A DNA stretch of 64,000 nucleotides from Girardinichthys multiradiatus. Taxonomy: Eukaryota; Chordata; Actinopteri; Cyprinodontiformes; Goodeidae. A model generated the notes under the pieces. The model saw only the letters and a list, made by a program, of their open reading frames with translations, was not told the origin of the DNA and ran no database searches. Positions 1-14,200 of the stretch are shown here, piece by piece. Within the stretch, counting starts at the first letter, position 1; each line of letters opens with the position of its first letter. The position numbers and the translations under genes are program-made. The stretch lies in the NCBI RefSeq assembly GCF_021462225.1, contig NC_061808.1:20435119-20499118 (forward strand), written 5' to 3'.

Positions 1-2159
1 ATGAAAAGAGGATGTTTGGTAGTAAGAAAGAAGAGAAACAAGCTGTTAGTGCTAGAGATTGGCAGAAGCACTACATATATACTGACAATACCTATCACAC
101 AAAGCGCCCTGAAGAGGGAAACATATTTAGTTTGTTATTCAATCAGGACAAACTAGTTAGTAAGGCACATTACACCCAACACTATACAGAGGAAATATGC
201 ATGAACTGCAACACAAACACAAACACAACAACAACAAACACTGTGCCAAATGTCAGGACAAAGAGCAACGTAAAACAATACAGGAAGTGCTTTGTTTAAG
301 TGTGCAGGTAAAACACAGATGAGGACTTTAGGTCAGTACATCCCCGAGCAATTACTGGTTAATAATTACTAATTTATTCCATACTTCTGACCAGAGGCAA
401 GATGTCAGGATGGAGCGAATCATACAAGCTTGTTGTTACTGTGGCAACAAGCTGAATTCTCTGACATGCATGTAAATCTAATTGAGACAATAACAATCTA
501 TCTTTTTCATTATACTCCTGGATATTCTTTTCTCATTCTGAATCGGCCTGGAAACACGAGTTCATTACAATAAATAATTTGTTATGTCCTTACACACATC
601 CTTCAATAAGCAGGCTCTTTGTACACATACTTAAAACAAGACTTAATATTTTCCCCAATCATGTCGCAAACTTTGCGCTAAGAGATACTCCATCTGTACG
701 ACAGAGTATTAGTGCCTAGACTTAGAGAATTTTTTTTTTTTATGTGGAAAATACAAGAATAAAGTAGGAATATTATGAGAATAACGTCGTACTTTTTAAG
801 AAAACCCGTACAAAAAAAAAAAAATTTTTATTAAAATAAGGAATGTTGAGCATCTTGTAAACTTATACTTTAGTATCTGGTTTACAAATAAGGACATTCT
901 TAATATTTTAGCACATCAACATCAGTCCAGTATCTGGACTTTGAAGGGATTGTGCAAACAAATGTGTCTGTTTCGAAGAAAGAACCACACGGACTTGGAA
1001 GAAATTGCTTGGTTTGTGGAAGGGGAGCTGTCATTACTTTTTTCTCGCAATGTCACAATTTTATTCTCCAAATATTAAGACTTTATTCTCAAAATATTAG
1101 CCTACGACTTTATTCTCGTAATGTTCCGACTTCATTCTAGCCTGGCCCTAATACTCTGTTGTACATCTGCCTGTTGATCTCATTATGAATAGTATATTTC
1201 TTCAGATGCACAGCTGGTACTAATATTTGCTAAAAGATATATGTACATTGTACTAATTGTATTTATTTGTACATTTGTTATATAAAAAGCCACACATAAT
1301 CGGCTATGTAAGATGTTCCTCAAAAAATAGGGCAATATTATTTTCTATTAAGTAACTCACATCAGTGGTGATTGGTCGGTGGAAAATGCACAAGCAATCC
1401 TTTGTAAGCGTTCTCTAATAAGAAACCGTCACCCTTTTAATAAAAACTACCCACGGCTGAAGACCAATAATCTGATATGTCTCGGCACAAAAGAGATTAA
1501 CACTAGATCTCTAGCTCTCTAGTGCTCCACTCCCACCTTAGGGGAACCTGGGCTTGGGATCACTGTCTTAGCTCATAAAAATGTAAAAGAAATGAAAAAA
1601 AAAAAAAAAAAAACATTCAGATTTTCTAATATATGGACCTTTGATGGAGCCACATATTGTTTTGCAATCCTTTCCAACATTTTTAACATGACAAAAACGC
1701 AACACATTATTATTTTTAATGGGTATCATATAAACTTTATGTATTATCTTTTAAAATAAAAAATGTCTCACAACAAACCTAAAAAAAAAAAAGCAAAGGT
1801 TAACAAGCCATTGTTTCTTTGGTAACAGGAGGGGCAGACAGCCTGGTATCAATAGGTAAATATCTCCTAAACAGCTTAGAAACCAGGGCCTTGGAGTCTG
1901 CTTCGGTGCATGAGTGTGTTTGTTTATGTGTGTGTGGTGACCAACAGTAAGCTTTGGGTTGCTGATACAGGCTGGTAAAAGGCAGTTAGGGACAGTATAA
2001 TGCTTTAAGTCAAGCCAAACATTCAAAACCCTCCAGGTCAAGAGACTCTATGGAAATATTATACTACTTTTAACTCCTGGGCTGGAGAATTCAATCTAAC
2101 CTATGACAACCAAATGCCCCTGACTGAAAGAATTATAGACTGGACTGCATGGATGTTAC
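1..2159. other. map7 intronic sequence left of exon 7
   Basis: No further map7 exon was recognised. The stretch is AT-rich with homopolymer A/T runs (about 728-741, 819-833, 1591-1611, 1781-1792). Open frames at 12-299, 952-1140 and 1751-2041 lack any domain or splice support. Confidence 0.6.
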
Positions 2160-2279
2160 CTGACTGGTCTCCAGACAAGCTCATGGCACTGCGGCTGCGG
2201 GCCAGATATGAGTGTGTTGGCTGCTGTAGACGGTTCACCATGCTGCTCTCCCATGGCGTCAGCGGAAGGTGGCGGAGTC
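2160..2279 (-). CDS. map7: map7 exon 7
   Basis: This exon is 120 nt, with the acceptor ...CTGTGTTCAG and the donor GTAACATC. It encodes LRHLPLTPWESSMVNRL, QQPTHSYLARSRSAMSL and SGDQSG. PWESS-(V/M)-VNRL with PTHS-(F/Y)-LARS is diagnostic of MAP7 among its paralogues. It ends with one base of a split codon. The next exon was not found between 1 and 2159 and should lie outside the window. Confidence 0.93.
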
Positions 2280-5200
2280 CTGAACACAGACGCATATAAT
2301 ACCTGACCTTTGATAACAGCTAAAACTATTAGCAACCCAGTGATCAGCCCAAGCAGTCACTTAAAGCAGATTATAAACCATTCGCAGGCCCAGCACATCT
2401 TCTCTTTACTTCTTTGAGGCAACAGGTGAAGAGTCAGTTTAAATCATGCACACCCCATTGCATGCATTAAACTGGTAATTATCAGAGAAAGCAAACACCC
2501 TGGAGTGAACAGCACACAAAAGGCAAAAGGCAAGATGGAGAGCCATAACAGAATGCTGCAGCACAAAGTTTATAATGCAGCATCAAATTACAAAATCCAT
2601 TTTTTCTTAAGTCCCAGGCTTTTAAGCAAGTAGTTTAAATATCTGACCATAATCCCCCAATAGCTCACTGGAAACATTAAATAATGTTCATTATAATCCA
2701 TTTACTCACTTTAACATACTGTATCAAGCAAAACATGCAGTACTGCAGTGCAGGTTTGGATCTTATTTAGTGCCCTCAAAAAGCATTTGCACCCCAGATT
2801 TCTTCAGGTTTTTTTAATTGTTTTTGCACACTTCAATAGATAAAAGATAACCTGAGTAAATGCTAAGTGCAGTTTTTTAAAGATGACTTTATCAAGGGAA
2901 AAAAAAGAAAAATCTCCATTTCCTCTCTGAGATTGCATACCTGTAGTCAAGTTAAGGGAAAAAATAGCTATCCAAATCTACCAGCCCCTATGTGGAAAAA
3001 GTCACATAGGGGCCCCTAACTCTATTAATTGGTTCAGCCCACCTTTGAGGCAACAACTGCGGTCAAGCATTTGAAATAAATTGAGGAAATTTGGTTTACT
3101 CTTCTTTTAAGAGCTTTAATGCAGCTAGAGTTGAGGTTTACTGAGCGTGAAGGACCTGTTTAACATCTCAACACAGCATCCTAATTTGATTTACGTATGA
3201 AGTTTAGTTAGGCCACTTGAAAATCTTAGCATTGTTTTTTTCGTCATTCAGAGGTGGACTTGTTGGTGTGCTCCACATCGCTGTCTTGCAGCATAAATCA
3301 AGTGCATATGAAGTCAAGATTATAACCAAATGGCTTTACATTCTCCTCCAGGATTTGTTGGTAGGAAGCAGAATTCATTGTTCCTTCAATCCCAGCAATT
3401 TGCCAAGTGATGCAGAAGCAAAAAAGCCCCAGACTATCACGCTACCACCACGTTTGGCTGGCTATATGAGGGTCTTTTTCTGAAATGCTGTTAGTTTTAA
3501 GTGTAATATAAGAAGACAGTCCCACAAATGTCTACTTTTGTCTCATCACTCTACAGAATGTTTTCCTAAAAGTATTTGGGGTTTTCTGTTCTTTTGGGCA
3601 GCAGTGGTTTTCACCTTTGAACTCTTGGAGAGGTTGGCATTTTTGCCCAGTCTCTTTCTTGTTGGCGAATCATGAACTCTGACTGTCCTGCAGTGCTTCA
3701 GATGTTGTTTTAGGTTCTTTTGTGACCTCCTGGATGAGTCAGTGACGGACTCTTGGATAAGTTTTGGTAGTCCGGCCACTTCTTGTAAGCTTCCCCACTG
3801 TTCCATGTTTTATCCATTTGGAGAGAACGGCTCTCACTGTGGTTCACTGCAGTCCCAAAACCTTAGAAAAGGCTTTGATCTTACTGGCCTACTTCAGGTT
3901 GACATGCAAAAGTTGTTTAAATGATTTCTTGATTTTATATGTCAGGCAGGTTCATTTTGATACATTTTTCCATAATAAGCAAATTATAATAAAAAGTGAT
4001 TTTTATTTACTCAGCTTATCTTTGATTGATATTAAAGTTTCTGAATCTGAAATACACAAAAAAGAAGCAAGCTAATGGGGTAAATACTTTTCATAACTAT
4101 GCAAAAAAGATAATAGGCTGAAAACTGAAGGAATGAATCATCAGAGCATTGTTCAGTTAAAATTTAGGATGTTACTGTTTTTATTACACCTAATTATTGT
4201 TTCTTTTTTTAACTAATAAGCCAAGATGCATACAGCATTCCCACAAAATAAAACAAGATTCTCTTACAGGGGATTATAGAAAGGGGTTGAAGCATGTGCA
4301 CCATTTACAATAAACTGAAATGTTGAGAGTTGTAATGTAAGTATAATCTGCAACCACACTGGGAATAAGAAAAAAAAAAACCATGTACCTCTATAATTTG
4401 TATTTAATCAAATGTTTTTCTACTTTCTTTCACAGTTTTTAGCCCATCATCTTTTCTTCTCTGTGTGTGCATTATATTATAGGAACCCAGAAGTTCCCCG
4501 AATGAAACCTGTGCTTTTGTGCTGCGTGGTCTTCCCCTGATGTAGGTGGGGTTTGGATTGGGTTTTGCTTATGACAGGGGTGGAAGTTGTTCTCATCTGT
4601 AAGCCTGTCAGCAACATATAAACATCAGACAATACATGATGTAGTGAACATAGATCCAGAAAAAAAACTTTAGAAACAAAAATTAAACAATGTAGGAAAA
4701 CTTAGCTGTTTCTCTGCAGAGTTAGATAACAGGATCAATTTAAATCACATATTTGTCCGCTAAGTATGATGCCGCAGTAAGCAACTATCTAAGATAAATA
4801 AAACAAAATATAAAGGAATTACTTTGTGCTAAATTAATGTTTCCTTTCTGTGCATTCATCTATTGGCCCCATATTCTTTTTAACTGTCACAGAAAAGATT
4901 TAGCGGTTTAAATTAACTCTCAGCAAAAAGGCTTACAGAAATCCTGAATGGGACATCTCTACAACAATATCAATCAACAATCAATTCTAAAAGCAAATAA
5001 AATGAAAACAATTCATCAAAAAGGCTAAGATAATGTAAGGAAATCACATGTGCATGTTGTTGTTTTTTTCATTACCTCTGTCTGGTGTGTGCAGCAGTGT
5101 GGCAGAAGAGGAGGAGAGGCGCTTGGTAATGATGGGGTCTGTGTGCTTGGATAGATTCACAGTGGACACTGACCTTCTGTCAGCATCTAGAGTCAAAATG

Positions 5201-8200
5201 AAGAAAATAAAATTGGTGATAGCAAGCAGGAGGAACTGAGAGCTGTATAAGTAGTCTAACAGTTTCTATGCCTTAGTTAATTTAGGTTAGATCTGAAAAA
5301 CTACCAAAACCTAAGGAAATAAATGGATTAGTGCTAAATGTAGAGATAACATCCTCGCAACACAACTTCAGGTAACAAGTGGCGGGCTGCTAACCAAATA
5401 CTAACAATACCACTGACATCGGTCTACATGTGTAATACTACAAGAGCTCTAACACTAGTCAGCTAACTGACACAGAACTATAATATTCACAGTGGGACGT
5501 CAATCCATATCTGCGGTAGAAACTGAAAGCACTCTGCATGTGCTCCAGTCCAGCAAGGTCGAGTGGACAGAGGAAAGCAGACTCGACAAAACCTGAACCA
5601 AGAAAGGAAGAGTACAAAGAGCAAAGACCAGGTAGAGGGGGAAATGAGTCAGAGAGAGGTTGAATTCGAGAATAAAAGAGAGAAAGAGAGGGAAAGGCAG
5701 AGAAGGGTGTGAGTAAGTAGTAACAACAGAAAGCAGCAAACCTGAAAAATGCAAAATAAACATGGCCAAACAATCCTGACAAGCTGAGGTCGACTGCCAT
5801 AGACACAAATCAAACAATGTTCGGAGTTTTAAATCCAGCCTGTGTGAGATTTCTGTGGGAGAGCTTGGTGTGTTTGTATAGGGCCTGTGCAGGTGTGAGA
5901 TGTGTCTTAGTACCGGATGGTATGCTCAAAGTGTTGGCGTGCAGCACTCCTCCCCAGGACCAGCGGTTTTGCTTGGGTCTGGTTTTCTGTCTCCTCTCCA
6001 GTGTGCGCCGTATCACCGCCTCATGACGTGCCTTCAGTCAGAACAACAACAAGAAAATCCTCAGTTTGGCAACTTTTTATGCTTTGAAAAAGCTCAATAT
6101 AATCTGTTACGTGGGTGGCAGTGAAGAATGTTTTGTGTACACTAGTTTCACGACTACATGGTATGCACCATATTAGCAGAATGAAATCAACCAAATAATT
6201 CGTGGTAGTAATGTAGCAATGCAAAAAAGTGGAAACAACTGCCAGAATTCTATCAGGTCACTTAAAGATCAACTTTAGTGTGATTGAGCCATAGTATAAG
6301 TAATAACATGACAATCATAACTTGTTGTGAAGTAAATTTCAGCATCTAGATATCCTCGGAGCATTGTTCAAGCATACATTAAGCCCATAATCTATGTAAT
6401 GATTGCATTATCTTCAACATAACAATCTTTTGGAAGACTTTTGATTTACAGTGCCTTGCGAAAGTACTCGGCCCGTTTGAACTTTTCAACCTTTTGCCAC
6501 ATTTCCAGCTTCAAACATAAAGATAGAAAATTCTAATTTTTTGTGAAGAATCAACAACAAGTGGGACACAATTGTGAAGTGGAATGAAATTTATTGGATG
6601 TGTCAAACCTTTTTAACAAATACAAATCTGAAAAGGGGGGCGTGCAATATTATTCGGCCCCTTTACTTTCAGGGCAGCAAACTCACTCCAGAAGTTCAGT
6701 GAGGATCTCTGAATGATCCAATGTTGTCCCAAATGACTGATGATGATAAATAGAATCCACCTGTGTGTAATCAAGTCTCCATATAAATGCACCTGTTCTG
6801 CGATAGTCTCAGGGTTCTGTTCAAAGCGCAGAGAGCATCATGAAGACCAAGGAACACACCAGGCAGGTCCGAGATACTGTTGTGGAGAAGTTTAAAGCTG
6901 GATTTGGATACAAAAAGATTTCCCAAGCTTTAAACATCCCAAGGAGCACTGTGCAAGCAATCATATTGAAATGGAAGGAGTATCAGACCACTGCAAATCT
7001 ACCAAGACCCGGCCGTCCCTCTAAACTTTCATCTCGAACAAGGAGAAGACTGATCAGAGATGCAACCAAGAGGCCCATGATCACTCTGGATGAACTGCAG
7101 AGATCTACAGCTGAGGTGGGAGAGTCTGTCCATAGGACAACAATCAGTCGTACACTGCACAAATCTGGCCTTTATGGAAGAGTGGCAAGAAGAAAGCCAT
7201 TTCTTAAAGATATCCATAAAAAGTCTCATTTAAAGTTTGCCACAAGCCACCTGGGAGACACAGCAAATTATATGTTTGGCGTAAAAGCAACACAGCTCAT
7301 CACCCTGAACACACCATCCCCACTGTCAAACACGGTGGTGGCAGCATCATGGTTTGGGCCTGCTTTTCGTCAGCAGGGACAGGGAAGATGATCAAAACTG
7401 ATGGGAAGATGGATGGGTCCAAATACAGGACCATTCTGGAAGAAAACTTGTTGGAGTCTGCAAGAGACCTGAGACTGGGACGGAGATTTATCTTCCAACA
7501 AGACAATGATCCAAAACATAAAGCCAAATCTACAATGAATGGTTCACAAATAAACGTATCCAGGTGTTGGAATGGCCTAGTCAAAGTCCAGACCTGAATC
7601 CAATCGAGAATCTGTGGAAAGAGCTGAAGACTGCTGTTTACGAACGCTCTCCATCCAACCTCACTGAGCTCCAGCTGTTTTGCAAGGAAGAATGGGCAAT
7701 AATTTCAGTCTCTCGATGTGAAAAACTGATAGAGACATACCCCAGGAGACTTGCAGCTGTAATTGCAGCAAAGGGTGGCGCCACAAAGTATTAACACAAG
7801 GGGGCCAAATAATATTGCACGCCCCATTTTTCAGTTTTTTATTTGTTAAAAAAGTTTGACACATCCAATAAATTTCATTCCACTTCACGATTGTGTCCCA
7901 CTTGTTGTTGATTCTTCACAAAAAATTTGAATTTTATATCTTTATGTTTGAAGCCTGAAACGTGGCAAGAGGTTGAAAAGTTCAAGGGGGCCGAATACTT
8001 TCGCAAGGCACTGTAGCATTTGGAGCAGTAGGTGCTCTTTTTGATCTTAACGTAATTTGTTTAGATAAAAAGATTGAGTAAATGGAAGGAAAGTTGCATA
8101 TGTTAAATTCCAAAACTAAAAAGGAATGCAGGAACAGAAAACAAAACTATAATGGTGTTTATCCTTTTTAACCAGTTTAAAATCAGATGTTACATACATC

Positions 8201-11200
8201 GCCACCAGAGTAATTAGCACACCTAGTGGTACAAGCCTTAAATTTAATTAATCTTTTTTGCCGTAGCATAATCTAATAATACAAATGAAATTTTTTAATC
8301 AACTGGAAGATAGTAAAGAGGTGGGAATAAAACAACAGTGCTAGAAAACTGCAGCAAAAACAGGCATTTTGGATTCAACGAGTGTCCATAATTCATGAAT
8401 GCTTTTGTGCATGTTTACCGTTAGTGTCATTAGTTGTGGAGGGTGCGTGCAAATCCTTTTCTCCACTTATCTTTTTTAAGTCTGACTATAAGCAACATTG
8501 TACTTGAAACACTGACAACAATTTGAATCAATACAATATTTAGGAACAGGTTTAAGTTGTAAGATAAGTTCTATTTCATTTAAGTTTATTTTTGTGACAG
8601 AGTAAAAGTAGTAAAGGTTTCTTGTAAAAGAAATAAATTGACTCATTTAAGAGGCTTGTCAGGCATAGAAAAGACAGATGTGTACCTGGTCCTCCTCCTG
8701 TTTTTGCCGCCGCTTCTCCTCCACAGCGGCCCGTCTTTTCTCCTCCTTCATTCTCTGTTCTTCCTGTTTTTTTCTCCTCTCCTCCAACTGCTTCTCATAG
8801 TGCTGCCTGGCTCGCTCCTCGCGCGCCTGCCACTGGGCCTCCTTGGCAGCTACATGCGCATAAACGCACAGACAAGTTGGAATTTGACATGCATTATTAA
8901 ATTCACACAGATAACCCACGCACACAGGCGTATACCAACAATGTGAAGGGTCAACTGCACATCATGTGAGAACGCTGTAGCTTGCAGCACAAAGTAAATC
9001 CATGAGTTCCTTAGATGAAGCCAGATCTTTGACTTATGTAAAACATGATCAGAATGTCTAACAAACAGCTTTTGACTTTTCAGCCTTCCTAAAACCTGCC
9101 TGACGGACTGCCACATTATGTAAGGTGGAGTCCATGGCAACTGGGTGCCTGGGTTCACCCTGGATTTTATGTAACATCCAGGGAAACCGGGACTTCACAG
9201 CTGCCAACCAAGTTCAGCCACAAAATGTCAGGAGAGAAAAAACAAGAACAGTCTGAGATTCACTTTAAGTTGCCTTAGACATCAACTTTTCTCTGAATAC
9301 CTTTCAAACACGTGAAGATACAGAGTGCTCACCATTCTGCTTTTCCTGCTCCTCCCTGCGCTCACGGGCCAGCCTCTGTCTCTCATCAATCTTGTTGAAA
9401 AGCAACGAGTCTGCAGCACAGTTTACTAGTATTGTTAGCAAGTCTTCCCTTTAAAGGGAACAAAACAGGAAAAAACTGGCAGTTTTGTAGTCAAATTTAT
9501 TTATTTTGCAGTTGATTCACCTGTTTTAGTGACAGCATAGCTACTAGTGTTTTTGCTGGTGGTACGATTAGGAAAGGGAGTTGGTATAGGTGTCCCGGTG
9601 GGGGAGTAGGTCTGCCCAGATGCTGAAGATGCTCTTCCATCCTCTGACTTATACTGGGAGAAGGACGCTGAGAAGAATAACAACAGAAAGGCATAAAAAC
9701 ATGGAGGAAAGTGACAGAGATGAAAAAAACTAGGATACATTTGGACCAGGAAAACAGAAAGCCACTGTTGCAGATTAAAGTAGTCCACAACAGAAATATG
9801 TCCCATGACTCCTCATGCACCTACAGCCGTAAAGGTTTTACTTCCATTTACACTCAACATTTATCCCACAGAATGGTACGACTTGAAGTAAAATAAAAAC
9901 CACTACTTACATCCTATTTTATTCAAATACATTTAAACCCACAAAGTATTTAACATACATTTCAAATATGTTTCTATTTTATGGTCAAAGTAAACATTTA
10001 CACTGTTAACATATGGCTTTTCCACACGTCAAGCATACATGTAAACAATCAAACGTCTACAGTCAAAGTAAATGGTTCTAGAACAAGAAGCTTATTTCTT
10101 GCATTCTAGCCTGGATCTACCTTAAGGCCAAAGATGTCCTTTGTGTAGGACAAAAAACAGAGAGAGTTAAGGCCAGGATTTTTAACCAATGAATATCTAA
10201 TAAAAGTTGCTTCCAGCCCGTTTTATACAAATGATTAAACCTTGCATTGGACTTTTATTGGTTATTGAAGTATTGATTTGTTTTTAATTAGAACACTTTG
10301 TCTTGATCGGCCAATTCTAGCAGGGATGGGCACCATAAACAGGCAGATTATTTGCTCCGACTCAAGATCAGCTTTTTTTTTCCAAGCAATCAAGTAAAAC
10401 CTATCTACGAGGATTTCTTCTTAGATCATGTGCCATTGCCTTTTTAATAGAACGTGCTCATATACCTTAACAGCTTGTTTTTCATCTGTTTCAACAATTT
10501 TTTGTCAAGTTTTTCAAACCAACTGTAGTAACGTTAACAAGTTTGACATCTCTTTATATTGTTGGTGATAATCAAACTACACTAACAAAAACACAAAGCA
10601 TCAACCATGTCACGTCTAATTAGTTGTACCCAAGACGTTTTATGATAAATGTCATAATGGAGACTAACTGATTTTTTCTAAACTCAAACAAAATGCACCA
10701 AAGTCATCTTTTCGGTATTTGACTCATCAATAACATGTGAGAGCCCTATCAAGGGAACCCGGCCGAATCTAACCTCTGGCTGACTGATAAGTGCATCTAT
10801 TCTCTGAGCTCCTCCTGAATAGATGCAATCCTAACCCCGTTCTCAGGAATTAGCGTCACCTTATTCTAGGCCAGCAGAAGTCACTGATAAAACTCAACAA
10901 AACTCACTGCAAATGCCTGAATTCAAAGGCTGACATGATGATAATTATCAACCACAAGAAATAACTTAACTAATAATCATAGTCCAGACTAATCATTCCA
11001 TTGGTGAAGATTAAAATGTAGTTGTCTGGTGTTGCATATAAAATTGGGATTTATGTCTCTGCAGCCATTGGGTTGAACCGAAAATTCCCCTGCTTAAAAC
11101 GTATTGGTCATTTCTTCAAGTCTGACTTCTTCACAGTCAAACTGCCAAAGTAGTAGGCAGGCCATTTCAAATCCCACCTGTGTGGCTTCATCCTTTAGCA

Positions 11201-14200
11201 GTGCCAACAGTGCTAACAACTGCAATAAAAACATATGGTTTTTGTTTTTTTTAAACAGCAGGACTTAATTAAATACTATAGCCCCAGCATATAAAATGTT
11301 ATACATCACTTATGTCAATTGTATCTAAGCTTTCCAACAGCAGTATGCACCCCAAAGTGCACAAATTGAGTAAAAAAAATTATTTTGCCTTCATTTAAAT
11401 GCAAGTATTTGTCTAAAAAATGGTCAAGAGTGACTTTGTTATTGTTTATGTATTTAAATAATAATGGCTACCTGCGTCCACCTAAGTCTTCAAAACAAAA
11501 ACAAAAAGTGCAAGTGCATCCACACATCTTATTGCGTAAAAATAGGTGACATAAAAGTATGGCAGCCCCGTCTGTGTAGCTCACTCCAAACCAACCTGCA
11601 ATTGTGCTATGGTAAACTCATGCATCAGGTTTAAGTCCTACTGTAGCTGCATCAGAGTGTAAAGGTCCAAACATTGGAGGGGTGTGTTTGTAGGTCTGGG
11701 ACATGCTTGTGGCAATAAATGCACGGTTTGTAAAAAGAAGCAGATCTTTGAAAGTCTTTAATGGAGCAGAGAGATGGGAAAAAACAAAGAGTGGAATAAG
11801 AGTGTGCGTGCAGTTTCTACTGTATGCTTGCTAAGGCCTGATAGGAAACAAAATGAGGCAAAACAGCATTCAGTATCAGTTTTTTCTGTTATCACCAGTG
11901 TTCTTTTCTCATAGAGCTGGGCTATTGATTACTAGGCACGTTGGCTCCAGGGTGACTTGGGCCTTTCCGAGTTGCCTTTTGGAAACAAAGCTTTGTTTAA
12001 AACGGGATGAAGCACTAAAAACAACCTTTTAAGTTGTAACATTAGCAACATCAATAAGTCAAGATGAGAAAAACAGAGTAAACTAGAAGAACTTAACAGA
12101 AATGTGTGTGAAGGCAAATGTCACAATTAGGGATACACGATTTATTAGCAATGACATCGGTATCGGCCAATGTTAGTTACTTTTGAACATATCGGTATTG
12201 GTCCAATAAGTAAAACTGGGCCAAAATGACACACTACATTACTCTCTCTGCTACATGTGCTTATTATCTATCAGAAACATGACACCTTGTCTAGTCATTA
12301 CTCACTAAGCGAAAAAGGAGCAAAGTACAGATTTTATATCTAACTCCGCCAGTTGGACAAAGTTTCTATTTAAAACGCCTGATCTATTCTCCCTTTCCTG
12401 CATACTTTCATGCATCTGGCATGTAGAAGAATGTTGTAAACCCAATGTTGCTGACTCCATCCACAGCAGGCTTACTATTTTACAGTGAGTTACAAAAAGA
12501 GTGGACAAAAAGACATGAGATCATACTTGACAGGGTATTGCATGTCACCGCCTATGGAGCAGCTGCACAAGTGTGTACACAAGCATTTACCGGTCTGCAC
12601 TGCCTCAGGAGGATGTGGTTATAATGACTATTGTTATAACAAGAAAGGCAGCAGCCGGACTTTGCTCGCACCTGAAAATCATTTTCCTAATATAAAAGAT
12701 TCGTTTAAAAAAGGAAAGGATTATTTCCCGCAGCTCAATATTTAACTTGACATTTGTTAAGAAGCTACTCATTATGAGCTTGACATGACATAAAACACTT
12801 TTGCTTGAGAATATATATTTGCGTATCTGAGGTCATTACCAAGTCTGGGAGAGAAAAAACACAGATCACCACCACAACTGGCAACCTGTTTGGATTCCCA
12901 AACCTCGCTCAGTGTCCCATTCAAATACGTTCCCTCCTAACCATCTTTTCCCAGTTTTTTTTTTTTTTTAATGACTCATCCAGAGAAGGCGAGAACCAGA
13001 TGGGATAAAATCTATTCATCCGGTTCATCTAGGTTCTGCCCTAGAAGGCCTTTTTCTAGTAGTAGATGCATAAAATGTATTCCTAGAGAGTTCTCAGAAA
13101 GGAATCCTTACAAGATGTCCAAACCACCTGTCTCTACGAATTCAGAGCAGGCTAAACTTTACTCTGTGCTAGAGCTGTAGCGATTGGCCTTTGTCTTGTT
13201 GATACCAATTTCTAGTTTTCTTTGATGTCTGACATGCCGCTTTTGATATAGTCATAGACTATGACATAGAAGAGAAAAATGTGCTGCAGGTTCATTGATA
13301 GACATGGTAGTTTTTCAAACAGAAATGAAGGTTTTCCATTATCCCCATGAATGCATCGAAGCATATGTTGCTAAGCTTTAACTGATTTTTCTAAACTCAA
13401 AAAAAGTGCACCAAAGTCATCTTTTCGGTATTTGACTTATCAATAATATGTGAGAGCCCTATCAGAGGAAACCCGGCCGAATCTAACTTCTGGCTGAATG
13501 ATAAGTGCATCTATTCTCTGAGCTCCTCCTGAATAGATGCAATCCTAACCCTGTTCTCAGGAATTAGCGTCACCTTATTCTAGGCCAGCAGAAGTCACTG
13601 ATAAAACTCAACAAAACTTACTGCAGCATGAAAGAACATACGTTGCCAATGTCCACAATTAAGGCTAATTGTTTAAATAAACTAACTTTCTCCACTGGTC
13701 TAATGTACATTGCAACTGTGTCTCTGAATCTCACAGGTATCCATCTGTTGCAGAGGTCATTCAGCCAACAAACCTCAGACAGACCTAAGTATATTTGCTC
13801 GTCCACACTCGCCTGCTGTTTAATAGCATTCGCAAACACATTGAGTTTTTTTTGTACCTTCCAACAATAAAAGCTGCCTGTAACAAGGTTGACCCATCAT
13901 TCTGCTCTTAAGCATCCAACAAATTTTTACATTTAAAATTCGAACAGTTTGGTTTATGCAATATTCTACATTACAACACATAATGAGACAGGGCTTATCA
14001 GAAGCCCAGGAACTGAAAAACTAGAGAAGGAGAGATACAAGCAAAGAGATCTGGATTTTATCAATCTGGATGTAAACCTGAGACACTGGTGTATGTGTTT
14101 AACGATGTCAAAACTGATCATTTATGGGTGTAAGAGCATGCAGCTATTTAAATTCAAATTTTTGGATTTCCATACTTATAATATTACATTTTGCCACTGT

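Noticed and set aside
12..299. Open frame at the left edge with a Lys/Glu-rich start
   Set aside because: No domain, no splice context, ends in a Thr/Asn repeat; treated as random.
3217..4075. Several plus-strand frames of 60-103 codons
   Set aside because: They read antisense through the degenerate Tc1 at 2768-4101.
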